Below are positions 43,096-52,825 of a DNA stretch of 64,000 nucleotides, piece by piece. The position numbers and the translations under genes are program-made. Positions within the stretch are counted from its first letter, which is position 1; each line of letters opens with the position of its first letter. The notes below the pieces were generated by a model that was not told the DNA's origin, ran no database searches, and saw only the letters and a list, made by a program, of their open reading frames with translations. The stretch is from the NCBI RefSeq assembly GCF_021532315.1, contig NZ_JAKGAO010000027.1, positions 1 to 64,000 on the forward strand. The letters are read 5' to 3'. Source of the stretch: Paenibacillus tarimensis. GTDB taxonomy: Bacteria > Bacillota > Bacilli > Paenibacillales > Paenibacillaceae.

Positions 43096-44781
43096 TTATC
43101 CTGCTTGCTGCGGTATAGGATCACTCCCGGCTTCCCTCCGGAAGGTTACAATAAAGGTTGTCCCCTTACCCTCTTCCGACTCCACCCTAATGGAGCCGCT
43201 GTGCCTCTCCGCTATACTCAGGCATAAGGGCAGGCCAAGACCGGTTCCCCGCGACTTAGTTGTATAAAAGGGCTCAAAGAGCCTCTCAAGCTGATCGGCC
43301 GGGATACCCGCGCCATTATCCTCGACGTAAAGCTCCACTGTATCGTCTGTGCAGCCGGTACGGATAACCAGCTTGCCCTTCTCGTCCATGGCTTCCATGC
43401 CGTTGCGGGCAAGATTGAGAATTAACTGCTTGATTTCCTTTTCATTCATTTCCATGGGCGGCATATCGCTGCACAGATCAAGCTCAATGACTTGTCCCCT
43501 CAGATTGGCATCCGCCCAGAGCAGAGGACTGAGCATATTCAGCACGTCGTGAAGCGATTGACTTTCCTTCTCGATAACACGATTCTGGGCAAGAGACAGA
43601 AAATCATTAATTATGCTGTTAGCACGGTCCAGTTCATCCATAATGATCCTGTAGTACTCATGCTGCCCTTCTGCACTACGTTCTTGCATAAGCTGTACGA
43701 ATCCGCGGATAACAGCCATCGGGTTGCGAATTTCGTGTGTAATGCTGGCGGCCATCTGCCCCACGAGGCTGAGCCTCTCCACACGGGTTATCTCGTCCTT
43801 GAGATGGCTCACTTCCGTAATATCGTGAATAATGACCGCGGCCCCAATAATATCGCGGCTGACGTCATCCCGGATATTAAATGCCGTCCTCACAAGCACC
43901 CGCTGCTCTTCCCGCGTAATATCCGGGGCCAGCGTGCGTCCCTCCAGCACCTCAAGCAACAGGCCCCGCACCGGGGAAGCCTCTTCCCTGAAGTCCATAT
44001 CACCAACCATACCGCCAATCAGTGACGCCCGTCCATGGCTTGCCGGATCTTCGCTTATATAACGGACAGCTTGTTCGTTAATATGCGTTATAGTTCCTGC
44101 TTGGTCCACAATAATTACACCCAACGGCGTCAGATCAATGAACTGCTGCAGCTTTTGTACTTCATTGCGGTAATCCTGCGATACCACCGTAAGCCGGTGG
44201 TGCATTCTCTGTTTTTCTATTGTACCTTCAATGAGCAGGATAGCGGCCCACAGCAAGGCGGCCGAACCCGCCGTGTGCAGCACGGTTGTCATAACAGCAG
44301 CTGCTGTGAAGCCTGTGTAGAAGACGTGCTCAAGCAGAATAACTGAAGCAATTTTCAAAAAAATCATGAAACTTACTGCCGCTATAGCCCGCAGTCGGGT
44401 CGTTCGATCATGCTGCTCAAACCGTCTTCTGCCAAACATCAGCATAGGGATCAGAAGAACTGTAAAAATCGTCATTTCGAGAGCGTCCCCGAAGCCTGTC
44501 AGCTGGGGTGTCCACAATGCTGCATACATGACTGTCAGCAGTACAGTGCCTGCGGGTCCCCCGTAGAGAGCTCCAATTACATAAGGAATAGAACGGTTGT
44601 CCACTCCCAGACCATATTCAATATCTTTGGAAAAGTGCGCACACAGGATAAGCGTCAGTATGGAGAATAACGCCAGGAAAACCGGGATACCCTTTCGTCT
44701 TCCAGGTCGGTCGTACCAGATCTGAAACGCAAAAACAGGAACAAGAGATAAAAACATTTGCAACAGGATATGTTCCAGCAC
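43096..44781 (-). CDS. Membrane sensor histidine kinase, sporulation-kinase-like
   Basis: About 561 residues. Six or so N-terminal transmembrane segments (5TM-Lyt-like, about 8-180) are followed by a PAS domain (about 205-335, LTPLGVIIVDQAGTITHINEQA). A HisKA domain has H in SITHEIRNPMAVIRGF (about residue 348). The HATPase has N, G1 and G2 boxes: NLARNG, EDNGAGIP, GTGLGLPL. No response regulator gene adjoins, as for orphan KinB/KinE-type kinases feeding the sporulation phosphorelay in Bacillus; that link is inference. The start is taken as GTG at 44781, with GGGGGAG 11 nt upstream. Confidence 0.88.
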   Translation of the reverse strand: MLEHILLQMFLSLVPVFAFQIWYDRPGRRKGIPVFLALFSILTLILCAHFSKDIEYGLGVDNRSIPYVIGALYGGPAGTVLLTVMYAALWTPQLTGFGDALEMTIFTVLLIPMLMFGRRRFEQHDRTTRLRAIAAVSFMIFLKIASVILLEHVFYTGFTAAAVMTTVLHTAGSAALLWAAILLIEGTIEKQRMHHRLTVVSQDYRNEVQKLQQFIDLTPLGVIIVDQAGTITHINEQAVRYISEDPASHGRASLIGGMVGDMDFREEASPVRGLLLEVLEGRTLAPDITREEQRVLVRTAFNIRDDVSRDIIGAAVIIHDITEVSHLKDEITRVERLSLVGQMAASITHEIRNPMAVIRGFVQLMQERSAEGQHEYYRIIMDELDRANSIINDFLSLAQNRVIEKESQSLHDVLNMLSPLLWADANLRGQVIELDLCSDMPPMEMNEKEIKQLILNLARNGMEAMDEKGKLVIRTGCTDDTVELYVEDNGAGIPADQLERLFEPFYTTKSRGTGLGLPLCLSIAERHSGSIRVESEEGKGTTFIVTFRREAGSDPIPQQAG

Positions 44782-44888
44782 GGATTTCAGCTCTCCCCCA
44801 TTCCACAAGCCTTACTACTTCCGATTAAAGCATATACACCCATATATTACAATCCAGAGGTATTATCCTTAAGCCTATATATAGCTTC

Positions 44889-44924
44889 AAAAAAAGCAGG
44901 CTGGAAGCCCTGTCGCTTCTAGCC
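44889..44924 (-). terminator. Terminator overlapping the stop of the hydrolase gene
   Basis: GGCTGGAAGC/GCTTCTAGCC stem (44899-44924) with seven Ts following on the minus strand. The upstream arm includes the TAG stop codon of the alpha/beta hydrolase gene (44919-44921). Confidence 0.85.
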
Positions 44925-45782
44925 CACCCTATTAGCCGAATGTACATGCCGGTTCAGCCACTCAATCAGGATGCCGGTAAAACGCTCATGCTCTTCGTCG
45001 TGATGAAGCTCGTGATAGCCGCCTTCGAGCGGAACAAACTGACATTCACACTCAACCCTTCCCGCCGCCTCGTGACTCGCGGCATAGGATGTAATCGTAT
45101 CGGCCGTACCGTGAAAATGCAGCAGAGGCACCTTCAGCTCAGACATGGAAGAGATGGAGCGGCGTCCTTCCTCGGTCAGGGAGAAATACAAGGCCGCTGA
45201 AATCCGGTTGTGCAGCAGCTTATCCTCCCAATCCTTCATAAGCTGATTATCGTTGCGGTACAAGGCACCCGCTTCAAGCTGGGTAGACAGAGTCAGGGAC
45301 GGCAGCAGTCGGGCCAGCACCTGTCCGAGCATGACCTTATGGCGGGGAGGCTCGAACCCCAGCCTTAGCCACGGACTGGAGAGCACCAGCCCGGCTATGG
45401 AAGGACGGTAGCGGAGGGCGCAGCTCAGCGCCACATTCCCTCCCATACTGTGGCCATACAGGAAGACCGGCAGCCCCTTATGCAGCGCTTGTGTATATTC
45501 AATCGACTTGGCTGCATCCTCAGCGAGCCTCAGCACCGACTCCGCGTGCCCCCTCTTGCCGGGTGTGCAGCCATGTCCCCGCTGGTCAGGCGCAAGGATG
45601 GCATAGCCTTGCCCCGCCAGCCGCCCGGCAAGCTCTTCATAACGCCCGCCATGCTCACCCATGCCATGAAGCAGGCAGATGGCGCCCACCGCCTCACGGT
45701 CAGCCGGAGAATAATGTGTCGCGTGCAGCTCCAGACCGTCTGACATTGCCAGCTTGATTGTGTCTAACTGCATGGCCTGCAT
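44919..45782 (-). CDS. Alpha/beta hydrolase, monoacylglycerol-lipase-like
   Basis: 287 residues with an alpha/beta hydrolase core: the oxyanion region LLHGMGEHGGRYEELAGRL, the nucleophile elbow GHSMGG (Ser about 112), a later Asp in HGTADTIT and His in YHELHHD. Serine hydrolases of this layout act on monoglycerides or lysophospholipids. The actual substrate is unknown. RBS GGAGGAG sits 8 nt before the ATG. A HAD-phosphatase gene lies 40 bp upstream. Confidence 0.88.
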   Translation of the reverse strand: MQAMQLDTIKLAMSDGLELHATHYSPADREAVGAICLLHGMGEHGGRYEELAGRLAGQGYAILAPDQRGHGCTPGKRGHAESVLRLAEDAAKSIEYTQALHKGLPVFLYGHSMGGNVALSCALRYRPSIAGLVLSSPWLRLGFEPPRHKVMLGQVLARLLPSLTLSTQLEAGALYRNDNQLMKDWEDKLLHNRISAALYFSLTEEGRRSISSMSELKVPLLHFHGTADTITSYAASHEAAGRVECECQFVPLEGGYHELHHDEEHERFTGILIEWLNRHVHSANRVG

Positions 45783-45822
45783 CTGTCACTCCTCCTCATC
45801 ACAGCAATGTATTGATTGGTGT

Positions 45823-46536
45823 CTAACGGTCTGCCAGCAGCTCCTCAAGCTCTGCCAGGTCCGTAATAACCGCGGCCGGCTTCGGTTCAGCTGGCTGCGG
45901 CAGCCCCTTGCGGTTCATCCAGACGGCCTGCATTCCCTGCCGGATCGGGCCTTCCACATCGTTCTGCCACGAGTCACCGACGAACAGCACCTCCTCCGGC
46001 CGGACGCCGAATGCTCTGGCAGGAATCAGGTATGAATCCGGGGTTGGCTTGGCCGCCCCCATCGCATCCGAGATGAATACATTCTCTTGTGTAAACAACA
46101 TATCGAGTCCCATCCGGTTCAGCTTGTTGAACTGATCCTCAGTTGTTCCATTGGTCACAATCCCAAGCGGATAAGCCGCTGCGAGCCGCTGCAGTCTGGC
46201 AATGAGGGACGTGTCGTACGGAATATGAGGCGCCCGTGCAGACCAGTACCAACGTTCAAAAGCATCCGCCTCCTCACGGCCTGTAGCCACACCAACCGCG
46301 GCTAAAGTATCAATGAACCGAAGCCTGCGGAATTCGCTGCCGTCCAGCCGGCCTTCCAGCCATTCAATATGAAAGAGCTCGTCCTTCTCCAGGAAAACCG
46401 GGAACAGAACCTCCAGGTCGATATCCGCCGTCAGCGGGAAAGTCCGTAAGGCCTCCCGCATGCTAACCGTCCAATAATCGTCGAAATGAAGCAGTGTGTC
46501 GTCCAAATCAAATAGGATGATGCGTACTGGTTTCAT
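45823..46536 (-). CDS. HAD hydrolase, YjjG/noncanonical nucleotidase-like
   Basis: This 237-residue HAD phosphatase contains motif I DLDDTLLHFD (residues 10-19), motif II TNGT, Lys of motif III near AAKP, and motif IV VGDSWQNDVEG. A helical cap domain is inserted after motif I. It resembles YjjG-type pyrimidine nucleotidases; the substrate is inferred. It precedes the alpha/beta hydrolase gene by 40 bp and may be co-transcribed. Confidence 0.85.
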   Translation of the reverse strand: MKPVRIILFDLDDTLLHFDDYWTVSMREALRTFPLTADIDLEVLFPVFLEKDELFHIEWLEGRLDGSEFRRLRFIDTLAAVGVATGREEADAFERWYWSARAPHIPYDTSLIARLQRLAAAYPLGIVTNGTTEDQFNKLNRMGLDMLFTQENVFISDAMGAAKPTPDSYLIPARAFGVRPEEVLFVGDSWQNDVEGPIRQGMQAVWMNRKGLPQPAEPKPAAVITDLAELEELLADR

Positions 46537-46685
46537 TGGCCACCTCTTCTGGTTCGTCTGTTATTATTATTTATCAGGAAGCCCCCTTATGGCAAATTCT
46601 GGTCCACCCTCGCCGGGAGCGAGTTGTCTTAATTCCGATCCTAATGGTATTATCTGCATGACTCTAATGAAAAGGAAGATGACAG

Positions 46686-47957
46686 TTGCATTACGACGTG
46701 ATCGTGATTGGCGGAGGCTCTTCCGGGCTCATGGCATGCGTCTCGGCAAGCAGGCTTGGAGCCAAGGTTCTGCTCGTGGATAAAGGGGACAAGCTGGGAC
46801 GAAAGCTCGGCATATCGGGCGGAGGCCGCTGCAATGTGACGAATGCCAAGGAGCTGGATGAGCTCATTAAACATATACCCGGCAACGGCCGTTTTCTCCA
46901 TAGTGCGCTAGCAGTGTTCAGCAACAGGGATATTGTGGATTTCTTCGAGGGAATGGGAATCAGGCTGAAGGAGGAGGACAACGGCAGAATGTTCCCGGTG
47001 TCCGACAAAGCGAAGACTGTTGTTGATGCTCTGGTTAACAAGGTCCGCTCGCAGAAGGTCGAAATCAGGGTAAACTCCCCTGTAGAAGATGTCCTGTTCC
47101 GCGACAGGCGGGTAGCCGGCATCCGGCTCAAGAGTGGAGAGACTTTCACATGCGGGGCTGTCATTATTGCAGTCGGGGGCAAATCGGTGCCGCATACCGG
47201 ATCAACCGGTGACGGCTACGTATGGGCTGAGAAGGCGGGACATACAATCACGGAGCTGTATCCGACAGAGGTTCCATTAACCTCCAGCGAGCCCTTCATC
47301 CGCAGTAAGGAGCTTCAGGGCTTGTCACTGCGTGATGTGACCCTTACGGTCTGGAATCCCAAGGGCAAGCTCGTCATTAAGCATGAAGGCGACATGATTT
47401 TTACCCATTTCGGAATTTCGGGCCCCATCGTCCTGCGCTGCAGCCAATTCGTTGTGAAGGTACGCAAGCAGTTCAAGGTGCCGACCGTAACGCTTACAAT
47501 TGACCTTAAACCGCAGCAGGGAGTCGACGAAGTCTATTCCCATACCTACGGGCTGTGCCGGGCCGAGCCGAAGAAGACGGTCAAGAATGTGCTCAAAGCC
47601 TACCTGCCCGAGCGAATGCTTCCTCTCATTTTAAAACTTGCAGGCGTGAAAGAGGACATCACCTACGATAATATCCCCAAGCAGGCTTGGAATGAGCTGG
47701 CGAAGTTAATCAAAGCGTTCCCAGTGGAGATTAACGGAACCTTATCCATCGAGGAAGCCTTCGTAACCGGCGGCGGTGTCAATATTAAGGAGGTAGATCC
47801 GAGAACCATGCAGTCCAAACTAATGGACGGACTCTACTTTTGCGGTGAGGTGCTCGACATTCACGGCTACACGGGAGGCTACAACATTACAGCCGCCTTC
47901 TCCACCGGCTTCATGGCCGGCCAATGCGCCGCTGAGCGGGTCAAGGGCCTGCATTAA
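46686..47957 (+). CDS. NAD(P)/FAD-dependent oxidoreductase, HI0933/YtfP-like
   Basis: A 423-residue flavoprotein. The dinucleotide-binding GGGSSGLMA starts at residue 9, with the second FAD motif [18 protein letters not shown]-terminal motifs are [17 protein letters not shown] and [20 protein letters not shown]. It belongs to the HI0933 family of uncharacterised flavoproteins. The start is TTG, 9 nt after an AGGAAG RBS. It is the only plus-strand gene in the 41-49 kb stretch and is followed by its own terminator. Confidence 0.9.
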   Translation: MHYDVIVIGGGSSGLMACVSASRLGAKVLLVDKGDKLGRKLGISGGGRCNVTNAKELDELIKHIPGNGRFLHSALAVFSNRDIVDFFEGMGIRLKEEDNGRMFPVSDKAKTVVDALVNKVRSQKVEIRVNSPVEDVLFRDRRVAGIRLKSGETFTCGAVIIAVGGKSVPHTGSTGDGYVWAEKAGHTITELYPTEVPLTSSEPFIRSKELQGLSLRDVTLTVWNPKGKLVIKHEGDMIFTHFGISGPIVLRCSQFVVKVRKQFKVPTVTLTIDLKPQQGVDEVYSHTYGLCRAEPKKTVKNVLKAYLPERMLPLILKLAGVKEDITYDNIPKQAWNELAKLIKAFPVEINGTLSIEEAFVTGGGVNIKEVDPRTMQSKLMDGLYFCGEVLDIHGYTGGYNITAAFSTGFMAGQCAAERVKGLH

Positions 47958-47962
47958 GAATG

Positions 47963-48003
47963 AAGGGATGTCCCGGAAGTCATATGACTTCGGGCCATCC
48001 CTT
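47963..48003 (+). terminator. Terminator after the flavoprotein gene
   Basis: A long imperfect hairpin: AAGGGATG/CATCCCTT outer arms and CCCGGAAGTC...GACTTCGGG inner arms. The plus strand continues TTTAG. It is 6 bp after the stop. Confidence 0.8.
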
Positions 48004-48026
48004 TAGAAAGACTACAAACATCTTCG

Positions 48027-48656
48027 TTAATTTGGATTTTCAATTTCAACACTGACCACTGTTTTCCATGTCTCTGGCAGATGACATTGCATTGCTGGTG
48101 TAAGATAGATTTCTTTGCGATCCCCTATAATCTGATACCCTTCTCCGCCGGTGTAATGTTCTATTTCCTGGTAAGTCAATACAGTGTCACAGTAATGTCC
48201 CACGTGAAGTTTCTGGGCACAGAGTATGGAATCGACTTCTATTAACTTAGTTTCTGGAATTGCTTGTCCACGCAGGTTCCTCTCAACTTTAGCTCTTGCT
48301 TCTTCATACATACAAAGAGTAATACAATCAGGAACTTGCATCATATAAGTAACGGAATACTGATTGCAATCATTTAGCCCGTGCCAGATAATCTCATGTG
48401 GCATTAATTTAAATTGATAGCCCAATCTATTTTTTGTAATCTGCTTTAATTGATTAACGACTTTGACTACAATCCATTGTTCATCTATTGGTTCTGGATG
48501 TCCAGCCCAATTCATATGGAAAGCTGTGTTCATTTGCTGCGACACATATTGCATTTTAGGAATTTGCTGAATTCTTACGTCTCCTGGTTTTAGCGCGTAA
48601 ACTTGAGGGATAATCTTGCGATGATCATATATATTTTTTCTAATTTTAGTCTCCAA
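48027..48656 (-). CDS. GyrI-like small-molecule-binding protein
   Basis: This 209-residue protein has a GyrI-like pattern: KMQYVSQQMNTAFHM near the start. The hallmark C-terminal segment is GDRKEIYLTPAMQCHLPETWKTVVSVEI, which corresponds to HEIYLSDPxxxxPEKWKT in the family. GyrI-like proteins bind ligands or hydrolyse cyclopropanoid toxins. Codon use is visibly AT-richer than the flanking genes, suggesting recent acquisition. No associated regulator or transposase is visible. Confidence 0.72.
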   Translation of the reverse strand: METKIRKNIYDHRKIIPQVYALKPGDVRIQQIPKMQYVSQQMNTAFHMNWAGHPEPIDEQWIVVKVVNQLKQITKNRLGYQFKLMPHEIIWHGLNDCNQYSVTYMMQVPDCITLCMYEEARAKVERNLRGQAIPETKLIEVDSILCAQKLHVGHYCDTVLTYQEIEHYTGGEGYQIIGDRKEIYLTPAMQCHLPETWKTVVSVEIENPN

Positions 48657-48846
48657 GGTTTATCTCCCCCTGAATTGAAAATGTTAACCGCAGAAGCAAA
48701 ATAGAACTGCTGAGCGGTATTTAACATTATACCAAACAGACGAGCGTTAACTAGCATATTTTTCCTAGATTTCCAAACAGCAAGTCGAGCCTCCTTATAG
48801 GACGGCCCCTCTCTGTTATTCGCAACGCTGCTTATTATACCAGTCA

Positions 48847-49266
48847 TTATTTAACGATCATAACCGGACAGTTGGCACGCTTGGCAACCTTGTGACTGAC
48901 ACTTCCTAGAACAAGCTCCTGCAGGGCGTTCAGCCCTCTGCTTCCTAGGACGATAAGATCCGCCTCGTTCTCATTGGCATACTTCACAATAGCCGGTCCC
49001 GGCTCCCCGTGCAGGATTCTGGTCACATAGCTCACACCCGCCTGAACCGCCTTCGCTTCCACCGCCGCAACACGCTGCTTCCGGATATCGCCCCGGTCCA
49101 GCGCATTCCAATGGTGAATCACATCTGACTTCGCATGCTCGGCATCAAACACGTATAAGATCTCCAGCACCGCCGCCGGATTGGCGGAAGCCACAGTCAC
49201 CGCATGGTCTGCCGCACGCAGCGAGTGTTCGGAACCATCCGCCGCTATAAGAATTTTCTTGTACAT
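48847..49266 (-). CDS. Universal stress protein (UspA family)
   Basis: 139 residues with the Usp fold. The N-terminal strand is MYKKILIAADGSEHSLRAADHA. The ATP-binding signature GEPGPAIVKYANENEADLIVLGSRGLNALQELVLGSVSHKV...CPVMIVK includes G-x2-G-x9-G(S/T). The ATG at 49266 has GGAGG 9 nt upstream. It is monocistronic and divergent from the Nudix gene. Confidence 0.93.
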   Translation of the reverse strand: MYKKILIAADGSEHSLRAADHAVTVASANPAAVLEILYVFDAEHAKSDVIHHWNALDRGDIRKQRVAAVEAKAVQAGVSYVTRILHGEPGPAIVKYANENEADLIVLGSRGLNALQELVLGSVSHKVAKRANCPVMIVK

Positions 49267-49437
49267 ATTTGTTCCTCCCTCCGGAAGTTGGCAAGAAGTA
49301 TACCCTATACTTATAATACACGTATTAGACACGTTTCCAAAAGGGCGTCTGCGCTAGCTTCCTGCCTGACCTGGCTGCTGTGCAGAGCCCGGTTATCGTG
49401 TGATAAAACCAGTTGGTACTCGAAAGGCGGTACATGC

Positions 49438-49971
49438 ATGAGACTAATCAAAGAGTTTATTCATAAAGACCTGACGAGCTTGGATGGAATGGTCTTCCAC
49501 CGCCGGGCGGCCAGAGGGATTATACTCCGCGGCAGCGACATTCTCCTGCTGTATACCAAGCGGTATAATGATTACAGCTTCCCCGGCGGCGGCCTGGAGG
49601 CCGACGAAGATCTCATAGCCGGGTTGGAACGGGAAATCGCCGAGGAGACTGGAGCCAGCGGCATTAGCATCCTGCAGGAGTTCGGAATGACTGAAGAGTA
49701 TAGACCTTATCATAAACCGGGTTACGATCTTGTCCACATGCTGTCCTATTATTATGTCTGTAAGGCAGATGAGCGGCTTGGCGAAGTCCGGATGGAAGAC
49801 TATGAGGTGGCTAACGGGATGTCCGCGGTCTGGATCCCGGTTAATGATGCGATTGAGCACAACCGTATGGTAATGAAGAATAAAGAATCCTCCATGGGCC
49901 TCTCTATCGAGAGGGAAACCTGCGTGCTCGAGCTGGTTGCCAAGGAGCTTCTCCACTCGCCTGCTCCTTGA
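49438..49971 (+). CDS. Nudix hydrolase
   Basis: 177 residues with a full Nudix box (G-x5-E-x7-RE-x2-EE-x-G): GGLEADEDLIAGLEREIAEETGAS, following FPGG. The substrate is unknown. The ATG at 49438 has AAGGCGG 8 nt upstream; the ORF extends another 78 codons upstream, but that part overlaps the uspA gene antisense and lacks an RBS. It is convergent with the small gene at 50.0-50.4 kb. Confidence 0.9.
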   Translation: MRLIKEFIHKDLTSLDGMVFHRRAARGIILRGSDILLLYTKRYNDYSFPGGGLEADEDLIAGLEREIAEETGASGISILQEFGMTEEYRPYHKPGYDLVHMLSYYYVCKADERLGEVRMEDYEVANGMSAVWIPVNDAIEHNRMVMKNKESSMGLSIERETCVLELVAKELLHSPAP

Positions 49972-50003
49972 CCATCTTCTTGTTAACCGCTACAGATTCA
50001 CAA

Positions 50004-50040
50004 GAAAAAAACGCCAAAGCGTACAAGCTACGCTCTGACG
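50004..50040 (-). terminator. Terminator overlapping the stop of the 133-residue gene
   Basis: AGCGTA/TACGCT stem extended by imperfect ACGCC/GACGT pairing, followed on the minus strand by eight Ts. The TAG stop codon at 50028-50030 lies at the loop-stem junction. Confidence 0.8.
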
Positions 50041-50429
50041 TCTCCCGAGAAGAAACCGTATTCTCCGCCATCCGGGTCAAAATCCGTGTCCTCGGCCGCA
50101 CCGCTCTGATTGCGGAGCTCTTCATTGCCTGGCGTGTCGCCGGCATAAGCTTCGGTCCAATCTTCATTCACTGTATGGGCGGGTATTGGAATGGCATCTA
50201 TATCATAAGCTGTTTCTATGACCGTATTGTCCCGGATCGCTGCCTGTCCGCACAGCTGGCCGCCATGTGCCATAGCAATCTCCAATGCCGAGGTGAGATC
50301 ACCCTGCTGGATATGAACATGGACGCGCTCCTCCTCACGCACTGGGGAATACCCCAGCTCCTGCAGAGTGGCATACGCCATCGATGCCTCGCTGCTGCTT
50401 ACAAACGAGAATTGTACTGCATGGTCCAT
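50028..50429 (-). CDS. Unknown 133-residue protein
   Basis: The N-terminal part, DHAVQFSFVSSSEASMAYATLQELGYSP, then VHVHIQQGDLTSALEIAMAHGG, looks like an ACT- or ferredoxin-like alpha/beta fold. The last 45 residues are acidic and Gly/Asp/Glu-rich. I do not recognise the family. The ATG at 50429 has GGAGG 9 nt upstream; there is a short in-frame extension to 50477. It lies 55 bp after the DUF1835 gene. Confidence 0.7.
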   Translation of the reverse strand: MDHAVQFSFVSSSEASMAYATLQELGYSPVREEERVHVHIQQGDLTSALEIAMAHGGQLCGQAAIRDNTVIETAYDIDAIPIPAHTVNEDWTEAYAGDTPGNEELRNQSGAAEDTDFDPDGGEYGFFSGDVRA

Positions 50430-50484
50430 CGTACCTGCCTCCCTTCCGGGTAAAGTCATACTTCCTATACATACCATACCCTTA

Positions 50485-51522
50485 TTACAGATAAATCATG
50501 CTTGTACCGCCATCACGCTCTCCTCCTGCGCACCGCCAGGCCTTCGTCGATCCGCCGCCCACTTTAATGCCGCCCAGCCAGCGGACCGGCCAGCGCCCGT
50601 CACGCAGCACATCCGCCTGGCCGGTAAGCACTCTCGCGCCGTAGGATGTCATCGTAATAAGCCTGCTGTCGTAATCGGGCGGCTCCACCGCGCGGCAGCC
50701 AGGATATGCATGGTGATAGTGGATGACGATCAGACCCGCCGCCTCCATCCTCCGCAGGTATCCGTCATACGCCAGCTCACCCAGTCCGTACAACGGATAA
50801 GCACGTTTAATCTTGTTCAGCAGCTCGTCAGGCCGGGCCGGCCCTATGCTGAGCTGGAGCATGGTTTCGCGCTCTACTGAGCCAAGGCCGCTGCGCAGAG
50901 AAGGGAAGCGCCGGAGATGGAAGCGCATCGCCTCCAGCATGACACGGCTCGGCTCCCCGGGTGCCGGCCTCGTAAGCCACTGCTCCAGCCATTGCGGATC
51001 CTCCGAAGAGAACCCGATCCATCCTTCTGCGGCAAATTGCAGCTGGTTCTCCTCCACAATTCGCCGCGCCGACCATAATTCTGCCAGCCGCTGGGGGTCC
51101 TGATTCCCAAGCGGCTCTCTATTCTGGCTTTCCCAGCTGTAAGGTGGCGCAATCCACTCCAGGCTCCCGATTGACTTGCCGGAGGCCTGCCGCTGCAGGA
51201 ACCAGTACAGCAAAGCAGCCATTATCGTCTGGTCATATAAATCACCGTCAAACCACAAAACGATGGTTTCCCTGGCCTCCGCAGCCTCCTCGAGACGCTT
51301 CAGCTGATTGCTGGCTATCTGTATGAATGCCTTCCTTGGAAGGCCCAGTGTCTCCTCAATATAGGTTGCGCGTTCCTCAATGACAGCCGGCTTGTACCAA
51401 GCTGTCCGAACCGGCCCTTCTGTCATGAATTCACGCCAGACTTGCACATCACCTTTGAGCCCTGCCCGGCCAAGAAGCATTGCCGTATGATCCGTGCTTG
51501 TCAGATGCAGCAATCCGGTCAC
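50485..51522 (-). CDS. DUF1835 domain protein
   Basis: 345 residues. The N-terminus (LLHLTSTDHTAMLLGRAGLKGDVQVWREFMTEGPVR) matches the DUF1835 consensus, in which LHITxGDxxAxxLRxAGIxGD and VLHEGP are conserved; the WFDGDLYDQTIMAALL block also fits. The C-terminal third resembles the accompanying DUF3658-type region. Function unknown. The GTG at 51522 has only a nearby AAAGGCG; a TTG at 51513 is an alternative. Confidence 0.8.
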   Translation of the reverse strand: MTGLLHLTSTDHTAMLLGRAGLKGDVQVWREFMTEGPVRTAWYKPAVIEERATYIEETLGLPRKAFIQIASNQLKRLEEAAEARETIVLWFDGDLYDQTIMAALLYWFLQRQASGKSIGSLEWIAPPYSWESQNREPLGNQDPQRLAELWSARRIVEENQLQFAAEGWIGFSSEDPQWLEQWLTRPAPGEPSRVMLEAMRFHLRRFPSLRSGLGSVERETMLQLSIGPARPDELLNKIKRAYPLYGLGELAYDGYLRRMEAAGLIVIHYHHAYPGCRAVEPPDYDSRLITMTSYGARVLTGQADVLRDGRWPVRWLGGIKVGGGSTKAWRCAGGERDGGTSMIYL

Positions 51523-51567
51523 CGCCTTTCGGTCAATATTCAGGCAGCCGCAAGGCTGCCTTTGTCG

Positions 51568-52812
51568 TTACTCTTTATTAGTAACCGGGTCCATGATGGT
51601 GTTAAGCAGCTTATTCGAAACCCACCAGTACAAAATGCCTGCCGGCACCATAAGAACGGTCATCATCAGGCCGCCCAGCAGCCAGCCCGTCAGCATGAAC
51701 AGCCAGATGACACCCGGCAGAAGCAGCAGCCAGCCCGATAGCGAGGCACCCTTGCGCAGCGCTTCATCCTCCCATTTAAACTGGATAAGGAAAGGCTCCT
51801 TCGCCCACTCCTTCCATTGCTGATGAAGCCAGCTTGCAGCCAGCAGCGGCAAAGTCACGGCCAGCAATAGACCTAGCCAGCCGGGTGAGGCCAGAGTGGC
51901 AACCGTTGAAACGGAGAAGAAACTGACCCAAAGTCTGACATGCGCAAACTTCCGAAGGAAAGCTTTTATCCGCATCTCCGCCAGCATTGTCCCGGCGTCT
52001 GACTTCCTGAATATACGTCCGGAGCGGCGAAAGACAAGCGGCCTATCCAGCTTAACAAGCGGCTTCTTCTCCATAACCGGTGTAAGCAGGATCTCTGTCA
52101 CGGCAGCCGAGGCTTTACGTTCCTGCTCCACATCGGCTGCGAAGGTCCCCTGCATCCGCAGCTTTCGCCTGAACAGGCCAGCCCCGGCAGCAGCCGCTGC
52201 CGCTGCCGCGGCGAGCAGCCAGACCGGTTCCTGCAGCAGCAGCAGGGCAGCTGTCATATAGACGGCAGAGGTAAGCAGCGAAAGCAGCAGTTCCATTCCC
52301 AGCTTCTGCAGTCCCTTCCACCTGCCATACAGCATATTCTGTATTACCCCGATTCCAAACTTCATGACCAAAGTAAACAGGCCCAGTACAAAAATGGTAT
52401 AAGAGTTTAATCCCATGCTCTTAACCAGAAGGAGCAGCAGCAAGCCGCAGAGCAGCGCCGTACCAACCGTATGCTTCAGTAATGTATACAAAGCACCGTA
52501 CCGGATTAAGCTTCTCAGCCACTCCTTGCGCTGCAGCAGAAAGAGCATATCAGCCTCATACAAAAACACACGCAGCCCGCCGCTGAGCGCATAGAACAGC
52601 AGAGGCAGAAGCACAACCCACTCCGGAAGCCACATCAGCCAGGACGGCTCCTCACGCCACCATTCCAGATAGGTGCCCCCTGCGATCCAGATTCCCGGCA
52701 CCAGAAAGTAAACCCAAACCGTCCAATCAAGTGCCAGCTTCCAAGCCTTGAAGCTCTTGATCCAGCTGCCGGTCAGCCGTGAGCGGAATAATCCCCACTT
52801 CGTCCACTTCAT
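51568..52812 (-). CDS. ecsB: ABC transporter permease EcsB
   Basis: The 414-residue EcsB-like permease starts WGLFRSRLTGSWIKSFKAWKLALDW and has about ten predicted membrane segments in pairs, with a basic cytoplasmic segment around 215-280. In B. subtilis EcsA-EcsB is needed for RasP-mediated intramembrane proteolysis and secretion. It starts 14 bp after ecsA and is co-transcribed with it. Confidence 0.9.
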   Translation of the reverse strand: MKWTKWGLFRSRLTGSWIKSFKAWKLALDWTVWVYFLVPGIWIAGGTYLEWWREEPSWLMWLPEWVVLLPLLFYALSGGLRVFLYEADMLFLLQRKEWLRSLIRYGALYTLLKHTVGTALLCGLLLLLLVKSMGLNSYTIFVLGLFTLVMKFGIGVIQNMLYGRWKGLQKLGMELLLSLLTSAVYMTAALLLLQEPVWLLAAAAAAAAAGAGLFRRKLRMQGTFAADVEQERKASAAVTEILLTPVMEKKPLVKLDRPLVFRRSGRIFRKSDAGTMLAEMRIKAFLRKFAHVRLWVSFFSVSTVATLASPGWLGLLLAVTLPLLAASWLHQQWKEWAKEPFLIQFKWEDEALRKGASLSGWLLLLPGVIWLFMLTGWLLGGLMMTVLMVPAGILYWWVSNKLLNTIMDPVTNKE

Positions 52813-52825
52813 TCTCCCCGCCCCC

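Noticed and set aside
48590-48847. An 85-codon minus-strand frame between the GyrI-like gene and uspA
   Set aside because: No RBS at its start, overlaps the start of the GyrI-like gene, no recognisable fold.
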